Shown: positions 27,319 to 37,473, counted from the stretch's first letter. The stretch is DNA of 58,047 nucleotides from Actinomycetes bacterium (GCA_023458095.1 JAEXAS010000045.1:1-58047); one strand, 5' to 3'. A program made the numbers and translations. Notes: generated from the sequence alone by a model not told the origin.

Positions 27319-27356
27319 GGTACCCGATACTTTCCGTACCTGCTACCGTCGGTATC
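27319..27356. promoter_or_regulatory. Candidate TetR operator between divergent genes
   Basis: Two overlapping inverted repeats lie in the 84-base gap: GGTAC/GTACC at 27319-27340 and GATAC/GTATC at 27326-27356. The spot suits a repressor acting on both directions. The arms are short, so chance is possible. Confidence 0.4.
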
Positions 27357-27394
27357 TAGTAAATCTTTGGTAGTGCCCCATCCCTGGAGGACTC

Positions 27395-28672
27395 ATGAAT
27401 CTGCCTCGATCAGCGGTGATCGTCGGCGGCAACCGCACTCCTTTCGTCAAAGCCGGTACCGCCTACGCCACCGCCAGCAATCAGGACCTGCTCACTGCGG
27501 CCCTCGACGGTCTGGCCGCACGCTTCGGACTGGCCGGGCTACGGCTCGACGAAGTCGCCGGCGGCGCGGTACTCAAGCACTCTCGCGACTTCAATCTGAC
27601 CCGCGAGGCCGTGCTGGGTTCCGCCTTCGACCCCAACACCCCTGCGGTCGATCTGCAACAGGCCTGCGGCACCGGCCTGGAGACCGTGATCTACATCCAC
27701 AACAAGATCGCGCTGGGCCAGGCCGAGGTCGGGGTCGGCGCTGGAGTCGATTCGGCCTCTGATGCTCCCATCACGGTCACCGAGGGCCTGCGCAAGGCGC
27801 TGTTGAAGGCCAACCGGGCCAAGAACCTGCAACAGCGCGCCGCAGCCCTGGCCACCGTGCGCCCGCATCACCTGGCTCCGGTTGCACCTCAGGTGGTCGA
27901 ACCGCGCACCGGGCTGAGCATGGGCGAACACCAGGCGGCAACCACCGCACGCTGGGGCATCACCCGCCAGGCGCAGGATGAACTCACGCTGGCCTCACAT
28001 CGCAAGCTCGCCAAAGCCTGGGACGACGGCTTCTTCGACGACCTCGTGACCGGCTACCTGCGGGTCAGCCGCGACGGTGTGCTGCGTCCAGATACCTCGA
28101 TGGAGAAGCTGGCCAGCCTCAAGCCGGTCTTCGGCGGCGCTGAGGGCACGATGACCGCCGGCAACTCCACCGCCCTCACCGATGGCGCAGCCACGGTGCT
28201 GTTGGCCGAGGAAGGCTGGGCCCGAGACCACGGCCTACCAGCCCTGGCCCGCATCGTCGACGCCCAAGTCGCGGCGGTCGATCACGTGGGCGGCGCAGAC
28301 CTGCTGCTCGGCCCCACGCACGCTGCCGCCCGGCTGCTGGACCGCCAAGGCATGAGCCTGGCCGACTTCGATTACTACGAACTCCACGAAGCCTTTGCCG
28401 CCACCGTGCTGGCGACCCTGGCCGCGTGGGAGTCGGTGGCCTACTGCCGCGACGAACTGGGTTTGGCCAAGCCGCTGGGCAGCATCGACAGCGCCAAGCT
28501 CAACGTGAACGGCTCCTCGCTGGCCGCCGGGCATCCCTTCGCCGCCACCGGCGGACGCATCGTCGCCAGCCTGGCCAAGCTGCTGCATGAACGCGGCACC
28601 GGTTCCCGGGGATTGGTGTCGATCTGCGCTGCCGGCGGTCAAGGTGTGGTCGCGATTCTGGAGGCGGTGTGA
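27395..28672 (+). CDS. Acetyl-CoA acetyltransferase (thiolase), FadA2/FadI-like
   Basis: A 425-residue thiolase that cleaves 3-ketoacyl-CoA or condenses two acyl-CoA. The nucleophilic Cys is in DLQQACGTGLETV near residue 89, the His base in YELHEAFAATVLA, and the second Cys in SICAAGGQGVV at the C-terminus; NVNGSSLAAGHPFAATGGR is the usual loop. GGAGG stands eight bases before the ATG. The gene order thiolase-FabG-MaoC equals fadA2-fabG4-htdX of Mycobacterium. It overlaps the next gene by one base (TGATG). Confidence 0.93.
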   Translation: MNLPRSAVIVGGNRTPFVKAGTAYATASNQDLLTAALDGLAARFGLAGLRLDEVAGGAVLKHSRDFNLTREAVLGSAFDPNTPAVDLQQACGTGLETVIYIHNKIALGQAEVGVGAGVDSASDAPITVTEGLRKALLKANRAKNLQQRAAALATVRPHHLAPVAPQVVEPRTGLSMGEHQAATTARWGITRQAQDELTLASHRKLAKAWDDGFFDDLVTGYLRVSRDGVLRPDTSMEKLASLKPVFGGAEGTMTAGNSTALTDGAATVLLAEEGWARDHGLPALARIVDAQVAAVDHVGGADLLLGPTHAAARLLDRQGMSLADFDYYELHEAFAATVLATLAAWESVAYCRDELGLAKPLGSIDSAKLNVNGSSLAAGHPFAATGGRIVASLAKLLHERGTGSRGLVSICAAGGQGVVAILEAV

Positions 28673-30249
28673 TGACCAGCGCACTGGAATACCTGTTCTA
28701 CTCCCAGCCCGGTCAGGCCGTGGCCACCAAGCTCGGCCTGCCCGAACCGGAGAAGCTGCGTCGCGGCCGGGTGCTGCCCGACGGTGCTGTGGTGGCGGCG
28801 TCTCTGTGCGGGTCCGGCCTGGCCGCCCAGACGCTGGACCTGATCGGGGTCTCGGCGACGAGCGCTCTGGTTGATGACGGCGAGGAGCCGCCCCGCTACC
28901 CCGAGCGCATCGGCGCCTTGGTCGTCGATGCCCGAGGTCTGCGCCAGATCCCGCAACTGGAAGGGGTGCGGGCAGTGCTACGTCCGGCGGTGAAGTCGCT
29001 GGTCGCCAGCGGACGCATCATTCTGCTGGCCGACGCCGAGGTTGACGGCGTGGAGGCCAATGCCGTCCGGCAGGGGCTGGACGGCATCAATCGCACCGTC
29101 GGCAAGGAACTCCGCCGCGGAGCCACCACCAATCTGGTGTACTGCACGCCCACCGTGGATGCCACAGCCTTGGCCTCGACCTTCTCGTTCCTCCTTGAGG
29201 GACGCTCGGCCTTCGTCGACGGACAATCCTGGACGGTCGGTTCGGCAGGGGCTTCGACAAGCTCAGCCAACGGATCCCCCCACTCCACCCCGACCTCATC
29301 GGAGGAGACTCCCTCCCCCGCCACAACCCCGTACCCTCAGCCTGTCGAAGGGTCGAAGGCCACTCCCACAACCCCATCCCCTGAACCTGCCGAAGGACCA
29401 ACGAACACCCCCACAACCCCGTTCCCTGAGCCTGTCGAAGGGCAAACGAGCACCCCCACAACCCCGTTCCCTGAGCCTGTCGAAGGGTCAAAGGGCCTGC
29501 CCCTGACCGGCAAGATCGTCGCGGTGACCGGCGCCGCCCGCGGAATCGGCGCCCAGATCGCAACCGTCGCAGCCCGCGACGGCGCCATCGTGGTGTGCAT
29601 TGATGTACCGCAGGCGGGGGAATCGCTGGCAACGATCGCCAACCACCTCGGCGGAACGGCGCTCCAGCTCGATATCACCGCTCCCGATGCCGGCCAGCGC
29701 CTCGCCGCCCATGTCGCAACCCGCTACGGCGAGCAGGCCCGCCTTCATGCCGTGGTGCACAACGCCGGCATCACCCGCGACAAGATGCTGGTCAATACCG
29801 ATGCCGGCCGTTGGCAGCAAGTGCTGGAGGTGAACCTGGCTGCGCAACTGCGCATGAACCCGGATCTGCTCGACGGCCGCCCCGGCGGTCTGGCAGACGA
29901 CGGCCGACTGGTGTCGATCGCTTCAACCTCCGGTATCGCCGGAAACCGTGGCCAGGCGAACTATGCGGCGTCCAAGGCCGGCGTGGTGGGCGCAGTACGC
30001 AGCTTGTCGGCCGAGTTGGCTGATCGCGGAATCACGGTGAATGCCGTCGCGCCGGGATTCATCGAAACCGATATGACTGCCAAGATTCCCTTCGTGCAGC
30101 GCGAGATCTTCCGGCGAACCAACAGCCTCGGCCAAGGCGGAAACCCGATCGATGTGGCCGAAACCATCGGCTACTTCCTTGACCCGGCCTCCGCCGCCGT
30201 CACCGGGCAAGTGATCCGGGTGTGTGGACAGAATCTGGTGGGTGCCTGA
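28672..30249 (+). CDS. fabG: Two-domain 3-oxoacyl-ACP/CoA reductase (FabG4-like) with repeat-built linker
   Basis: A 525-residue FabG4-like protein. Residues 1-190 are the Rossmann-like N-terminal domain of this family. Residues from about 278 are a short-chain dehydrogenase with TGAARGIGAQ, HNAGITRDKML, the Ser in SIASTSGIAG and the catalytic YAASKAG. Mycobacterial FabG4 is about 450 residues. The excess lies in residues about 194-275, a Pro/Thr linker written by copies of the dispersed repeat (15-residue units such as PTTPFPEPVEGQ). The frame is open throughout, so the gene looks functional. It reduces 3-ketoacyl thioesters with NADH or NADPH. Confidence 0.9.
   Translation: MTSALEYLFYSQPGQAVATKLGLPEPEKLRRGRVLPDGAVVAASLCGSGLAAQTLDLIGVSATSALVDDGEEPPRYPERIGALVVDARGLRQIPQLEGVRAVLRPAVKSLVASGRIILLADAEVDGVEANAVRQGLDGINRTVGKELRRGATTNLVYCTPTVDATALASTFSFLLEGRSAFVDGQSWTVGSAGASTSSANGSPHSTPTSSEETPSPATTPYPQPVEGSKATPTTPSPEPAEGPTNTPTTPFPEPVEGQTSTPTTPFPEPVEGSKGLPLTGKIVAVTGAARGIGAQIATVAARDGAIVVCIDVPQAGESLATIANHLGGTALQLDITAPDAGQRLAAHVATRYGEQARLHAVVHNAGITRDKMLVNTDAGRWQQVLEVNLAAQLRMNPDLLDGRPGGLADDGRLVSIASTSGIAGNRGQANYAASKAGVVGAVRSLSAELADRGITVNAVAPGFIETDMTAKIPFVQREIFRRTNSLGQGGNPIDVAETIGYFLDPASAAVTGQVIRVCGQNLVGA
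29250..29490. repeat. Short dispersed repeat array C, inside fabG
   Basis: One forward and four inverted copies of the same element lie within the coding region. The last three follow each other at 45-base steps, so each adds 15 residues in frame. All five are read without stop codons. Confidence 0.92.
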
Positions 30250-31094
30250 TGCCGGTGCGCGAGTTGGCGTCCATGCCCGCCCTGGCGCCGCTGTTCGCCA
30301 AGGCGTTGATCCCCAGCTTCAGTACGGGCCCGGCCCGGGTGCCGGAGTATGCGCTGCGAGTGGCTGGGGTTCGCCAGGAGTTGGACCGGCTGGCCGCCTA
30401 CGACCAGGTGTGTGGTTTCCGGGTTCGTGACGAGGTCTCCCCCACCTGGCTTCACGTGCTCTCCTTCCCGCTGCATGTGCAACTGCTGTCGGGATCGGAC
30501 TCGAGCGTCCGACTGGCCGGAGTGGTGCATGTGTCCAACACCATGACTCTGCATCGACCCGTGACTTCTGCGGAGACGCTGGACGTGAGTGTCCGGGTGC
30601 AGAATCTGCGTCCGCATCGACGCGGCGCAATGCTCGACTTGGTGGGCGAGATCAGTGTGGACGGTGCGCTGGTCTGGGAGGGCGTGAGCACCTATCTGGC
30701 GCCCGGAGCCCACACGCCCGGCGAGCCGGAGGTGCTCGATCGACCTGCCTTCGAGCCGCGCAGCCCCATTGCCCGCTGGAACCTGCCTGCTGATCTGGGT
30801 CGCCAATACCGGCGCGTGTCGGGCGACCCCAATCCGATTCATACCCATCTGCTGGCCGCGAAGGCCTTCGGCTTTGCCCGCCCGATCATTCACGGTATGT
30901 GGACCCATGCCAGGGTGCTGTCAGCTCTCGAGGCGCGCCTGCCGCAGACCTACACCGCCGCGGTGAGCTTCGCAAAACCAATCCTGTTGCCGGCCACGGT
31001 CGCCGCCTGGTGGTCACCGAGCCGGGACGGCTGGAGTGCTGCGGTCACCACCGTCGATGGCAGCAAGCCGTTCCTGACCGTCGAGATCAGTTGA
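30249..31094 (+). CDS. MaoC-like (3R)-hydroxyacyl dehydratase (HtdX-like)
   Basis: A 281-residue double hot-dog protein of the MaoC family. The C-terminal half has the catalytic hydratase-2 motif RVSGDPNPIHTHLLAAKAFGFARPIIHGM, with Asp and His in place; the N-terminal half is the substrate-binding hot dog. It dehydrates or hydrates (R)-3-hydroxyacyl thioesters next to FabG. The ATG at 30249 shares a base with the fabG stop (TGATG). Homologue in Mycobacterium: Rv0241c, in the same order. Confidence 0.9.
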   Translation: MPVRELASMPALAPLFAKALIPSFSTGPARVPEYALRVAGVRQELDRLAAYDQVCGFRVRDEVSPTWLHVLSFPLHVQLLSGSDSSVRLAGVVHVSNTMTLHRPVTSAETLDVSVRVQNLRPHRRGAMLDLVGEISVDGALVWEGVSTYLAPGAHTPGEPEVLDRPAFEPRSPIARWNLPADLGRQYRRVSGDPNPIHTHLLAAKAFGFARPIIHGMWTHARVLSALEARLPQTYTAAVSFAKPILLPATVAAWWSPSRDGWSAAVTTVDGSKPFLTVEIS

Positions 31095-31115
31095 CGCTTC
31101 CACCCTGGAACCCCG

Positions 31116-31380
31116 CTGGCTGAGTCTGTTGAAGCCGCCGGGTGTGGTTTGCCCTTCGACAGGCTCAGGGCACGGGTTGTCCGTTGGCTGAGCTTGTCGA
31201 AGCCTGCGCCCCACCCGTTGGCTGAGCCTGTCGAAGCCTGCCCCCCCCAGCGAGGACAACCACACCCTTCGACAAGCTCAGGGAACGCACGACAAGCTCA
31301 GGGAACGCAACGACAGACTCAGGGAACGCAACGACAAGCTCAGGGAACGGAATGCCGCTGGCTGAGCCTGTCGAAGCCCG
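31116..31380. repeat. Short dispersed repeat array D
   Basis: About nine copies of the element, in both directions and partly degenerate, lie between the convergent maoC and fba genes. From 31270 four copies of CGACAAGCTCAGGGAACG follow at 20-21-base steps (31270, 31290, 31311, 31332) as a small tandem array. Confidence 0.9.
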
Positions 31381-31388
31381 ACCTAGTG

Positions 31389-32411
<1,023 letters not shown>

Positions 32412-32555
32412 TCGATCTGCTCTCTCTCACGGTCTGCGCCCGCCACCATGCGGCCGCGCCTACGGGGTCGACCTTAGTCTCTCAAAGAGGACAGCGGCCA
32501 GCCGGTGCAGGCTCAGAACTCGAACGCAGAAGTCCACTCCTCGGACGCAGCAGGG

Positions 32556-33071
32556 TCAGTCCAACCGTGACAGGTCGACCCAGGCCTGGCCCGCAGAGAG
32601 CACCCGCACCACGGCGTCCAAGGACGCCGGCATCGTGTCGGTCAGGCCCAGCGGGACGGCGACGGTCGAGGCATCCCGAACCGTGGTGACGAAGGAGTCC
32701 GCAGAGCCCAAGACACCCGGCTTGATGACCATCGAGCCAACCTCGGGCCAGGTGAGCCAGCGCTGCCCCACCAGGATGCCCGCCCGATTGACACCGATTG
32801 CCAGACCGGGCAGGGCCAGCCGGGCATCAGCCCGGGCCCGCATCCAGCGGGTGAGGTTGATCGCCGCCATGCTGCCACTGGTGAGCACGCTGATGCCGAT
32901 CAACCACGGCGCCCAGACCCCATAGATATTCGGCCAGATGGCCCACAGCACCGCAAAAATCACCAGCGACAGCGCCAAGGACCCCACGCCCCAGATCAAA
33001 CGGCTTCGTGGACCCGATACCCGCGCAGCAGCCACGTCAGGCCGGTAGTAGATCCCGAATTCGTCACCCAC
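32556..33071 (-). CDS. Membrane protein with PH-like domain
   Basis: A 171-residue protein with two adjacent transmembrane helices (about residues 28-48 and 52-72), then a domain that resembles bacterial PH (YdbT/PF-type) domains: ALPGLAIGVNRAGILVGQRWLTWPEVGSMVIKPG. Such proteins are common in actinobacteria near spoU and fba; the function is unknown. It ends 24 bp before, and reads away from, nothing else; its start is 24 bp from the end of the SpoU gene on the same strand, so the two may be co-transcribed. Confidence 0.72.
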   Translation of the reverse strand: MGDEFGIYYRPDVAAARVSGPRSRLIWGVGSLALSLVIFAVLWAIWPNIYGVWAPWLIGISVLTSGSMAAINLTRWMRARADARLALPGLAIGVNRAGILVGQRWLTWPEVGSMVIKPGVLGSADSFVTTVRDASTVAVPLGLTDTMPASLDAVVRVLSAGQAWVDLSRLD

Positions 33072-33095
33072 GGCTTCATCCTAGGCGAGGCCCGG

Positions 33096-33740
33096 TCAGG
33101 CTTCGGTCCGGGGTGCCCACTGCAACGCCCAGTGGTACATGGCGATGGCTGCGGCAGCACCGGCGTTGAGGGATCGAGTCGAACCGAACTGGGTGATGGC
33201 CACCAACTTTTGGCAGCCGGCCACCAACTCATCGGTCAGCCCGGGCCCTTCGGAGCCGAACACCAGACAGCACTGTTGTGGCAGCTCGGCGGTTTCCAGG
33301 GGTACTGAGCCGGGCAGGTTGTCCACTCCGATCGGAACCACGTCGTGCTCGTCGAGCCACGCCAAAAAGGCCTCCGTGGTCGGGTGATGATGCACATGCA
33401 GATATCGGTCGGTGACCATGGCCCCGCGCCGGTTCCAGCGGCGCCGTCCGATGATGTGCACCGCCGCCACATTGAAGGCGTTGGCGGTACGCACGATCGA
33501 ACCGATATTGAAGTCGTGCTCCCAGTTCTGGATCGCAACCTGCAGCGGCAGCCTGCGGGTATCCAGGTCGGCCACGATCGCTTCGACGCTCCAGTAGCGG
33601 TAGCCGTCGGGCACATTGCGGTGATCTCCCTGGGCCAGGAGTTCCGGATCAAGACGCGGATCATCGGGCCAGGGTTCAGGATGTGGCCCGACTCCAGGGC
33701 TGCTCACAGCCACGACTTCGTCCTCGCTCAGGTGGGCCAT
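33096..33740 (-). CDS. SpoU/TrmH family RNA 2'-O-methyltransferase
   Basis: A 214-residue SPOUT methyltransferase. The N-terminal part has QNWEHDFNIGSIVRTANAF (motif 1), the middle LVFGSEGPGLTDEL (motif 2) and the end FGSTRSLNAGAAAAIAMYHW (motif 3). Specificity for tRNA or rRNA is unknown. The start is the ATG at 33740; the frame stays open for 700 more bases upstream across dedA on the other strand, but this is a shadow. Divergent from dedA by 24 bp. Confidence 0.92.
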   Translation of the reverse strand: MAHLSEDEVVAVSSPGVGPHPEPWPDDPRLDPELLAQGDHRNVPDGYRYWSVEAIVADLDTRRLPLQVAIQNWEHDFNIGSIVRTANAFNVAAVHIIGRRRWNRRGAMVTDRYLHVHHHPTTEAFLAWLDEHDVVPIGVDNLPGSVPLETAELPQQCCLVFGSEGPGLTDELVAGCQKLVAITQFGSTRSLNAGAAAAIAMYHWALQWAPRTEA

Positions 33741-33764
33741 GGCGGTCACGGTACCCTTCACCTC

Positions 33765-34460
33765 ATGCACATGCTGGCCCTGCTCATTCCGCTGATGCCC
33801 ACCTGGCTCGATCCCGCAGCCATCTTGGAGAACCTGATTCAAGCTCTGGGTAACTGGGCGCTGTGGGGAGTGGCCTTCCTGGTCTTCATCGAATGCGCCA
33901 TCTGGCCGATCCTGCCCGGCGATTCGCTGTTGTTCACCGTGGGCATGTTCATCTCCTACGGAACGATCAGCTTCGCCGGAATGTCCCAAGGCCAGGTCCT
34001 GGCCATCGCCTGCCTGATCCTCACCGTGGCCGCCGTCGCTGGAAACGTGGCCGGCTATTGGCTGGGACACCTGATCGGCCCGCCGCTGTTCAAACCTCGC
34101 GAAGGCTTCTGGGGCAAGGTCTTCAACCCGGTCTATGTCGACAAGACCCACGAAATGCTGGCGAAGTACGGCAACAAGGCGCTGGTGTTGGGACGGTTCG
34201 TTCCTTTCGTGCGCACCTTCATCACCCTGATCGCCGGCATCGGCCGGATGCCTTTCAAGACCTTCATCACCTGGACCGCCGTGGGTGGGGTGATCTGGGC
34301 CGTGGGGGTGACCGTGCTCGGCTTCTATCTGGGTCAGATTCCGTTCTTCCAGAAGAACATCGAAGCAGTACTGATCGCGATCGTGTTCGTCTCGGTCATT
34401 CCGATGATCGTGGAGGCACTCATCCAGCGCCGCAAGAAGGTCGCGGCATCCCAAGACTGA
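33765..34460 (+). CDS. DedA family membrane protein
   Basis: A 231-residue DedA/SNARE-associated protein with about five to six helices, in the family now viewed as polyprenyl-phosphate or phospholipid flippases. Family features are WPILPGDSLLFTVG near residue 46, GNVAGYWLGHLIG, and the RFVPFVRTFITLIAGIGRM segment with two arginines. A start two codons later (second ATG) is possible. It is divergent from the SpoU gene. Confidence 0.93.
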   Translation: MHMLALLIPLMPTWLDPAAILENLIQALGNWALWGVAFLVFIECAIWPILPGDSLLFTVGMFISYGTISFAGMSQGQVLAIACLILTVAAVAGNVAGYWLGHLIGPPLFKPREGFWGKVFNPVYVDKTHEMLAKYGNKALVLGRFVPFVRTFITLIAGIGRMPFKTFITWTAVGGVIWAVGVTVLGFYLGQIPFFQKNIEAVLIAIVFVSVIPMIVEALIQRRKKVAASQD

Positions 34461-34496
34461 CTGTCACAATCGCCGCGCGCCGGACACTACCTAGGC

Positions 34497-35036
34497 ATGA
34501 GCGCAGACCTGGCGGCACGGCAGACTGAATTCGGTAACTGTTTTCACCTCACGTCTCGCCGCGTCTATGCCTATGTGCGGCGACACTGCGACGAGTCCGA
34601 CTGCGACGATGTGATCGCCGAGGTCTACCTCGCCGCGTGGCGACACTTCGCTGACCTTCCCACCGATCCGGTGCCCTGGCTGATCGGCACCGCCCGCAAA
34701 GTGTTGGCCAACCACTGGCGTTCGCGGGGTCGACGACAGCGGCTCGCCACTGACCTCGCCGGCATCGAATCGATGGCCGCCCCGGACCTCGCTGACCAGG
34801 CCATTGATCGGCTCAGTTTGATCCATGCCTTGGCCACGCTCAGTGAGCAGGACCGCGACCTGCTGCTTATGGTCGGCTGGGACGGGCTGGACACCGACGG
34901 TGTGGCCGCCGCGCTCGATTGTTCCGCCGACGCCGCCCGAACCCGATTGAGCCGGGCCCGGCGAAGGCTACTGGCCCAACTCGATCAGGCCGAGTCGGCA
35001 CCCCTACAACACTCCACTACCGCAGAAGGACACTGA
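34497..35036 (+). CDS. ECF-type RNA polymerase sigma factor
   Basis: A 179-residue sigma factor. Region 2 reads ETVYAYVRRHCDESDCDDVIAEVYLAAWRHF in outline at residues 22-55; region 4 (LIHALATLSEQDRDLLLMVGWDGLDTDGVAAALDCSADAARTRLSRAR, about 105-155) forms the -35 recognition HTH. The downstream gene begins two bases after its stop and encodes a membrane protein, the common pairing for sigma factor and regulator. Confidence 0.9.
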   Translation: MSADLAARQTEFGNCFHLTSRRVYAYVRRHCDESDCDDVIAEVYLAAWRHFADLPTDPVPWLIGTARKVLANHWRSRGRRQRLATDLAGIESMAAPDLADQAIDRLSLIHALATLSEQDRDLLLMVGWDGLDTDGVAAALDCSADAARTRLSRARRRLLAQLDQAESAPLQHSTTAEGH

Positions 35037-35037
35037 C

Positions 35038-35997
35038 ATGCCGAACTGTGCAACCGAGGATCAACTCACCCAGGCCCTCTACGACTCCGCGCCTGGCCCG
35101 GCGTCCCTGGACGCCTGGAGCACCGCCCGCGCCCATGAGGTGCTCGCCCGAGTGGAGGCCGACCAGCGCCCGAGGACCCGTCGGACGCGGCGCTGGGTTC
35201 TGATCGTGGCGGCCGCTGCGTCCATCGTGATCGCGGTCACCACGCTGCCGCTGTGGACCCCGCCAACCGGGCCTGGCGCTCCGGTCGTCGTTCAAGCCGC
35301 CGACCGCCTGGTGCGTTCAACCGAGAATCTGCAGGCCCTCCCTGATGGGTCTTTCGAGAAGGTCGTGATTCGGTCCGATCCCTACTCCCGACGTATGAAC
35401 CGGTCGAGCACCGTCACGATGTGGCATGACAACTCCGGTTGTGAATGGACCAGAGGCGAGTCGACGATGTTCAGCTACACGATCGATCCTGATCCGCCGG
35501 TCACCGGGGTCGTGAAGGCATCAGACCTCCCCAAGGGTGCCGCGTCGGCCACCGTGCTGCGCACCCTCCTGCTGAAGGGTGCCGACGAGCCGTCGGTCGC
35601 AGTGCAAGACGACATCGTCTTCAGCACCGCTGCCCGGTGGCTGTTGGAGGCTTCGCCGGCACCCGCCGTACGCACCGCCTTGGTGAAACTGATGACCGGG
35701 CTGACCTCGACCACGGTGAGCGAGAACGCCACCGACCCCAAGGGACGCAGCGCCATCGTCATGGCCCACACCGATTCCGGCACCGGAACCGTCGAGCGGG
35801 TCTACTTCGATCCGTCGACATCGCAGGTGCTCGCGGTCACCGACATCACCCGTGACGGCGTTGTGGAATCCAAGAGACTCGTCACCGAGCGTGCGGTGGT
35901 CACCGAGCTGCCGGCCGATGTCCGTCGCTACCTGGGCACCCGGAAAGAACACCTCAACGATCCCGAGCCCTACTACACCTTCGCTCCCCGTCCCTAA
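35038..35997 (+). CDS. CU044_5270-type membrane protein, possible sigma regulator
   Basis: A 319-residue protein with an N-terminal cytoplasmic part of about 55 residues, a single helix (about 58-80, WVLIVAAAASIVIAVTTL) and an extracytoplasmic domain. It resembles the family called CU044_5270, often the second gene after an ECF sigma factor. A zinc-binding anti-sigma motif is not seen, so anti-sigma activity is inference from position only. Confidence 0.75.
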   Translation: MPNCATEDQLTQALYDSAPGPASLDAWSTARAHEVLARVEADQRPRTRRTRRWVLIVAAAASIVIAVTTLPLWTPPTGPGAPVVVQAADRLVRSTENLQALPDGSFEKVVIRSDPYSRRMNRSSTVTMWHDNSGCEWTRGESTMFSYTIDPDPPVTGVVKASDLPKGAASATVLRTLLLKGADEPSVAVQDDIVFSTAARWLLEASPAPAVRTALVKLMTGLTSTTVSENATDPKGRSAIVMAHTDSGTGTVERVYFDPSTSQVLAVTDITRDGVVESKRLVTERAVVTELPADVRRYLGTRKEHLNDPEPYYTFAPRP

Positions 35998-36018
35998 CCG
36001 GACGGGGACGGCTGGGCC

Positions 36019-36804
36019 TCAGCCCTGCGGGCCGTACTTCGGCGGATCGGCCGGAGGCTGCTGGAAGGTCGTGGGCTCCGGCGCCGGGGCGGTTTCAAAG
36101 CTGCCCGGGGCCGGGGTTCCGGTGGTGGACTGGTCGTAGGACTGCGGGTTAGGCAGTGCGTCCGGGGCGGCCGGACCAGCACCGAGCTGGGCATTGGTCG
36201 GCTCACTGGAACCGGCCGGGCGCTCGCTGATCTCACCGAAGCTGACATGCGGGGCCTGCCGCACCGCCTGGTCGTTGACCTCGAAGTAGGCGGCCTTTTC
36301 GAAGTGGAACATGTTGGCGACCAGGACCGACGGGAAGGACTCGGTCTGGGTGTTGTAGTTGCGCACATTGGCGTTGTAGAAGCGCCGTCCGGCCGCGATG
36401 CGATCCTCGGTAGCAGTGAGCTCGCGCTGAAGTTCCAGGAAGTTCACATTGCTCTTCAGATCGGGGTAGGCCTCCACACTGACCATCAGGCCCCGCACTG
36501 CTCCACTGAGCTGGTCTTCCACCTTGGCCCGCTCGGGGCTGGCCCCGCCCGCCTGGGCGAGTGCCGCGGCTTGGTCCCGCAGACGCGTGACGTTCTCCAA
36601 GGTATTGCGCTCATGGGCTGCGTAGGCGCGCACCGTCTCCACCAGATTGGGGATCAGGTCGTAGCGGCGATTCAACTCCACGTCGATCTGGCGCCACGAC
36701 TCCTGAATCAGGTTCCGCGAGCGGACGAAGCCGTTGTAGAGCCCGATCCCATAACCACCCAGGACCACCACGATCAGCAGCAGGATCAGGAAGAACCACA
36801 GCAT
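36019..36804 (-). CDS. LemA family protein
   Basis: A 261-residue LemA protein: one N-terminal helix (about 2-22), then a helical bundle with NLIQESWRQIDVELNRRYDLIPNLVETVRAYAAHE at about 35-68 and the usual AYPDLKSNVNFLELQREL. A Pro/Gly-rich tail of about 70 residues follows. GGAG stands eight bases before the chosen ATG at 36804; a TTG four codons up is less likely. LemA function is unclear, perhaps membrane-stress related. Confidence 0.88.
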   Translation of the reverse strand: MLWFFLILLLIVVVLGGYGIGLYNGFVRSRNLIQESWRQIDVELNRRYDLIPNLVETVRAYAAHERNTLENVTRLRDQAAALAQAGGASPERAKVEDQLSGAVRGLMVSVEAYPDLKSNVNFLELQRELTATEDRIAAGRRFYNANVRNYNTQTESFPSVLVANMFHFEKAAYFEVNDQAVRQAPHVSFGEISERPAGSSEPTNAQLGAGPAAPDALPNPQSYDQSTTGTPAPGSFETAPAPEPTTFQQPPADPPKYGPQG

Positions 36805-36896
36805 GCAAGGCTCCAATCAACGTCAGGGAAGCCACCGGTACCGGCGGTCGCGCCCCAGCCTATCCGTTGGCACGGCTCAGAGTGCGCCGCCTGAGG

Positions 36897-37439
36897 TCAG
36901 GCCAGCCCGAGATCGGACAAAGTGACTGCGTAGCGATAGGGCACCCCGGCCGCTTCGATCTTCTCTTTGGCGCCAGTGTCCCGGTCCACGATCACGGCCA
37001 CGGCCACGACCTCAGCGCCGGCTTCCCGGACCGCCTCGACCGCGGTCAGCACCGATCCACCGGTGGTGGAGGTGTCCTCGACCACCAGGACGCGGCGTCC
37101 GGCCACCTCGGTGCCTTCAATGCGACGCTGCAATCCGTGAGCCTTGGCCTCCTTACGAACCACGAAGGCGTCCAAGCGTCCGCCGTCGGCTGCGGCGTGG
37201 TGCAGCATGGCGACCGCCACCGGATCGGCGCCGAGGGTGAGCCCGCCGACCGCGTCAAAATCCAGATCGGAGACCAGCTCACTCATCACCTCGCCCACCA
37301 GCGGCGCCGCTACACCGTCGAGGGTGACCCGCCGCAGATCGATGTAGTAATCGGCCTCCCTGCCGGAGGCCAGCGTCACCCGGCCCCGGACAACGGCCAA
37401 GCGGGAGATGTGATCGATCAGTTCGGTGCGTGCGGTCAT
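36897..37439 (-). CDS. pyrE: Orotate phosphoribosyltransferase
   Basis: Makes OMP from orotate and PRPP in pyrimidine synthesis. The 180-residue protein begins TARTELIDHISRLAVVRGRVTLASG and has the PRPP loop RRVLVVEDTSTTGGSVL near residue 115. The open frame starts 52 codons earlier, within the neighbouring gene, so I used the ATG at 37439. It is close to the spermidine synthase-like gene on the same strand, and the order pyrE near clpB matches Mycobacterium (Rv0382c-Rv0384c). Confidence 0.95.
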   Translation of the reverse strand: MTARTELIDHISRLAVVRGRVTLASGREADYYIDLRRVTLDGVAAPLVGEVMSELVSDLDFDAVGGLTLGADPVAVAMLHHAAADGGRLDAFVVRKEAKAHGLQRRIEGTEVAGRRVLVVEDTSTTGGSVLTAVEAVREAGAEVVAVAVIVDRDTGAKEKIEAAGVPYRYAVTLSDLGLA

Positions 37440-37473
37440 GGCAGCAACCGTATTGCACAGGGTCGGCCTGGGT

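Noticed and set aside
28672..30249. fabG as a pseudogene broken by repeats
   Set aside because: The frame is open from end to end and both domains have their motifs.
33741..34454. Long N-terminal extension of the SpoU gene
   Set aside because: It is the antisense shadow of dedA; the conserved protein begins at 33740.
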